Shown piece by piece: positions 22,233 through 22,348 of a stretch of DNA of 22,348 bases. Numbering within the stretch: position 1 is the stretch's first letter; the number at the start of each line of letters is the position of its first letter. The position numbers and the translations under genes are program-made. The stretch is from Flavobacterium sp. UBA6135. Its GTDB lineage: Bacteria > Bacteroidota > Bacteroidia > Flavobacteriales > Flavobacteriaceae. A model generated the notes under the pieces. It saw nothing but the letters and a program-made list of their open reading frames with translations. It was not told the origin of the DNA and did no database searches. The stretch is from assembly GCF_002428305.1 (NCBI RefSeq), contig NZ_DIVJ01000030.1:7478-29825 (forward strand), read 5' to 3'.

Positions 22233-22348
22233 GTGGAGCAGTAGTAAAAAGAAGTTTCGGGTTTCTTAAGCTTCGTGCCTTTCTTTCTTAGTGGCAGACA
22301 ACTATTGCGAAGCAATCCCATTCTTTGTATTCCTTGCTTTCTGTGAGA
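22233..22348. other. Non-coding end of window with small inverted repeats
   Basis: GCTTCG (22270-22275) pairs with CGAAGC (22308-22313), and ATTGC-GAA-GCAAT (22304-22316) forms a tight hairpin. The stretch is rich in CTTTCTT words like the other repeat spacers. No plausible gene is seen; short open frames across it look fortuitous. The neighbouring gene lies outside the window. Confidence 0.4.

Noticed and set aside
21997..22291. Open frames of 73 (minus) and 94 (plus) codons upstream of thrS
   Set aside because: Both lie over the nested palindrome and the thrS promoter; the coding look comes from repeat structure, not from a protein family.

Overview
The window looks like a chromosomal segment of a member of the Flavobacteriaceae (Bacteroidota), most likely Flavobacterium or a close relative. 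The DNA is AT-rich. Several genes are preceded by the Bacteroidota promoter (TTG/TTTG, about 17-23 bp, TAnnTTTG), and no Shine-Dalgarno sequences stand out. Protein features such as the split transketolase and Ca-binding lipoprotein repeats also fit the group. This is judged from reading, not from a search. Nearly all of it is chromosomal core; no phage, IS element, CRISPR array or plasmid gene was seen.

Layout. 1-21: 5' end of a minus-strand tRNA with its promoter. 153-668: aroK, converging with a minus-strand run of three genes (S4-domain protein, TPMT-like methyltransferase, PyrR-like phosphoribosyltransferase). 2195-3112: FKBP-type lipoprotein with a Ca-binding tail, sharing a bidirectional terminator with the two-gene transketolase (minus strand, 5056-3183). 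5248-8390: tgt, an LptF/LptG-family permease and an EamA-type transporter. 8516-9469: accA with its own promoter and terminator. 9610-11157: dnaB. 11229-12500: an exported glutamine-amidotransferase-like protein. 12634-13146: a small lipoprotein with one WG repeat. 13225-17950: cyanophycin locus, with cphA on minus and cphB-isoaspartyl peptidase on plus. 17963-18520: small membrane protein. 18639-21994: the conserved translation operon thrS-infC-rpmI-rplT (minus). 22046-22348: non-coding, repeat-rich.

How the genes work together. CphA would store Asp and Arg as cyanophycin, CphB would cut it to beta-Asp-Arg, and the isoaspartyl peptidase would release free Asp and Arg: a complete cytoplasmic nitrogen-storage cycle in a presumed heterotroph. 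The thrS operon is the standard initiation factor 3/L35/L20 cluster. Here infC has no ATG, GTG or TTG near its conserved N-terminus and appears to start at AUA, which suggests the IF3 autoregulation known from the enterobacterial AUU start.

The most unusual pattern is in the spacers. Every same-strand gene gap longer than about 30 bp that lacks an obvious terminator or promoter (six of them) holds a short block built from one degenerate 6-10 nt word, repeated directly and as its complement, so that each can fold into a hairpin or hairpin chain. The word differs from gap to gap, but the architecture and the position are shared. A separate 144-bp nested palindrome flanked by an exact 10-bp direct repeat lies upstream of thrS. 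Other points of note are a Tgt without its zinc cysteines and a DnaB ending in an SSB-like acidic tail.
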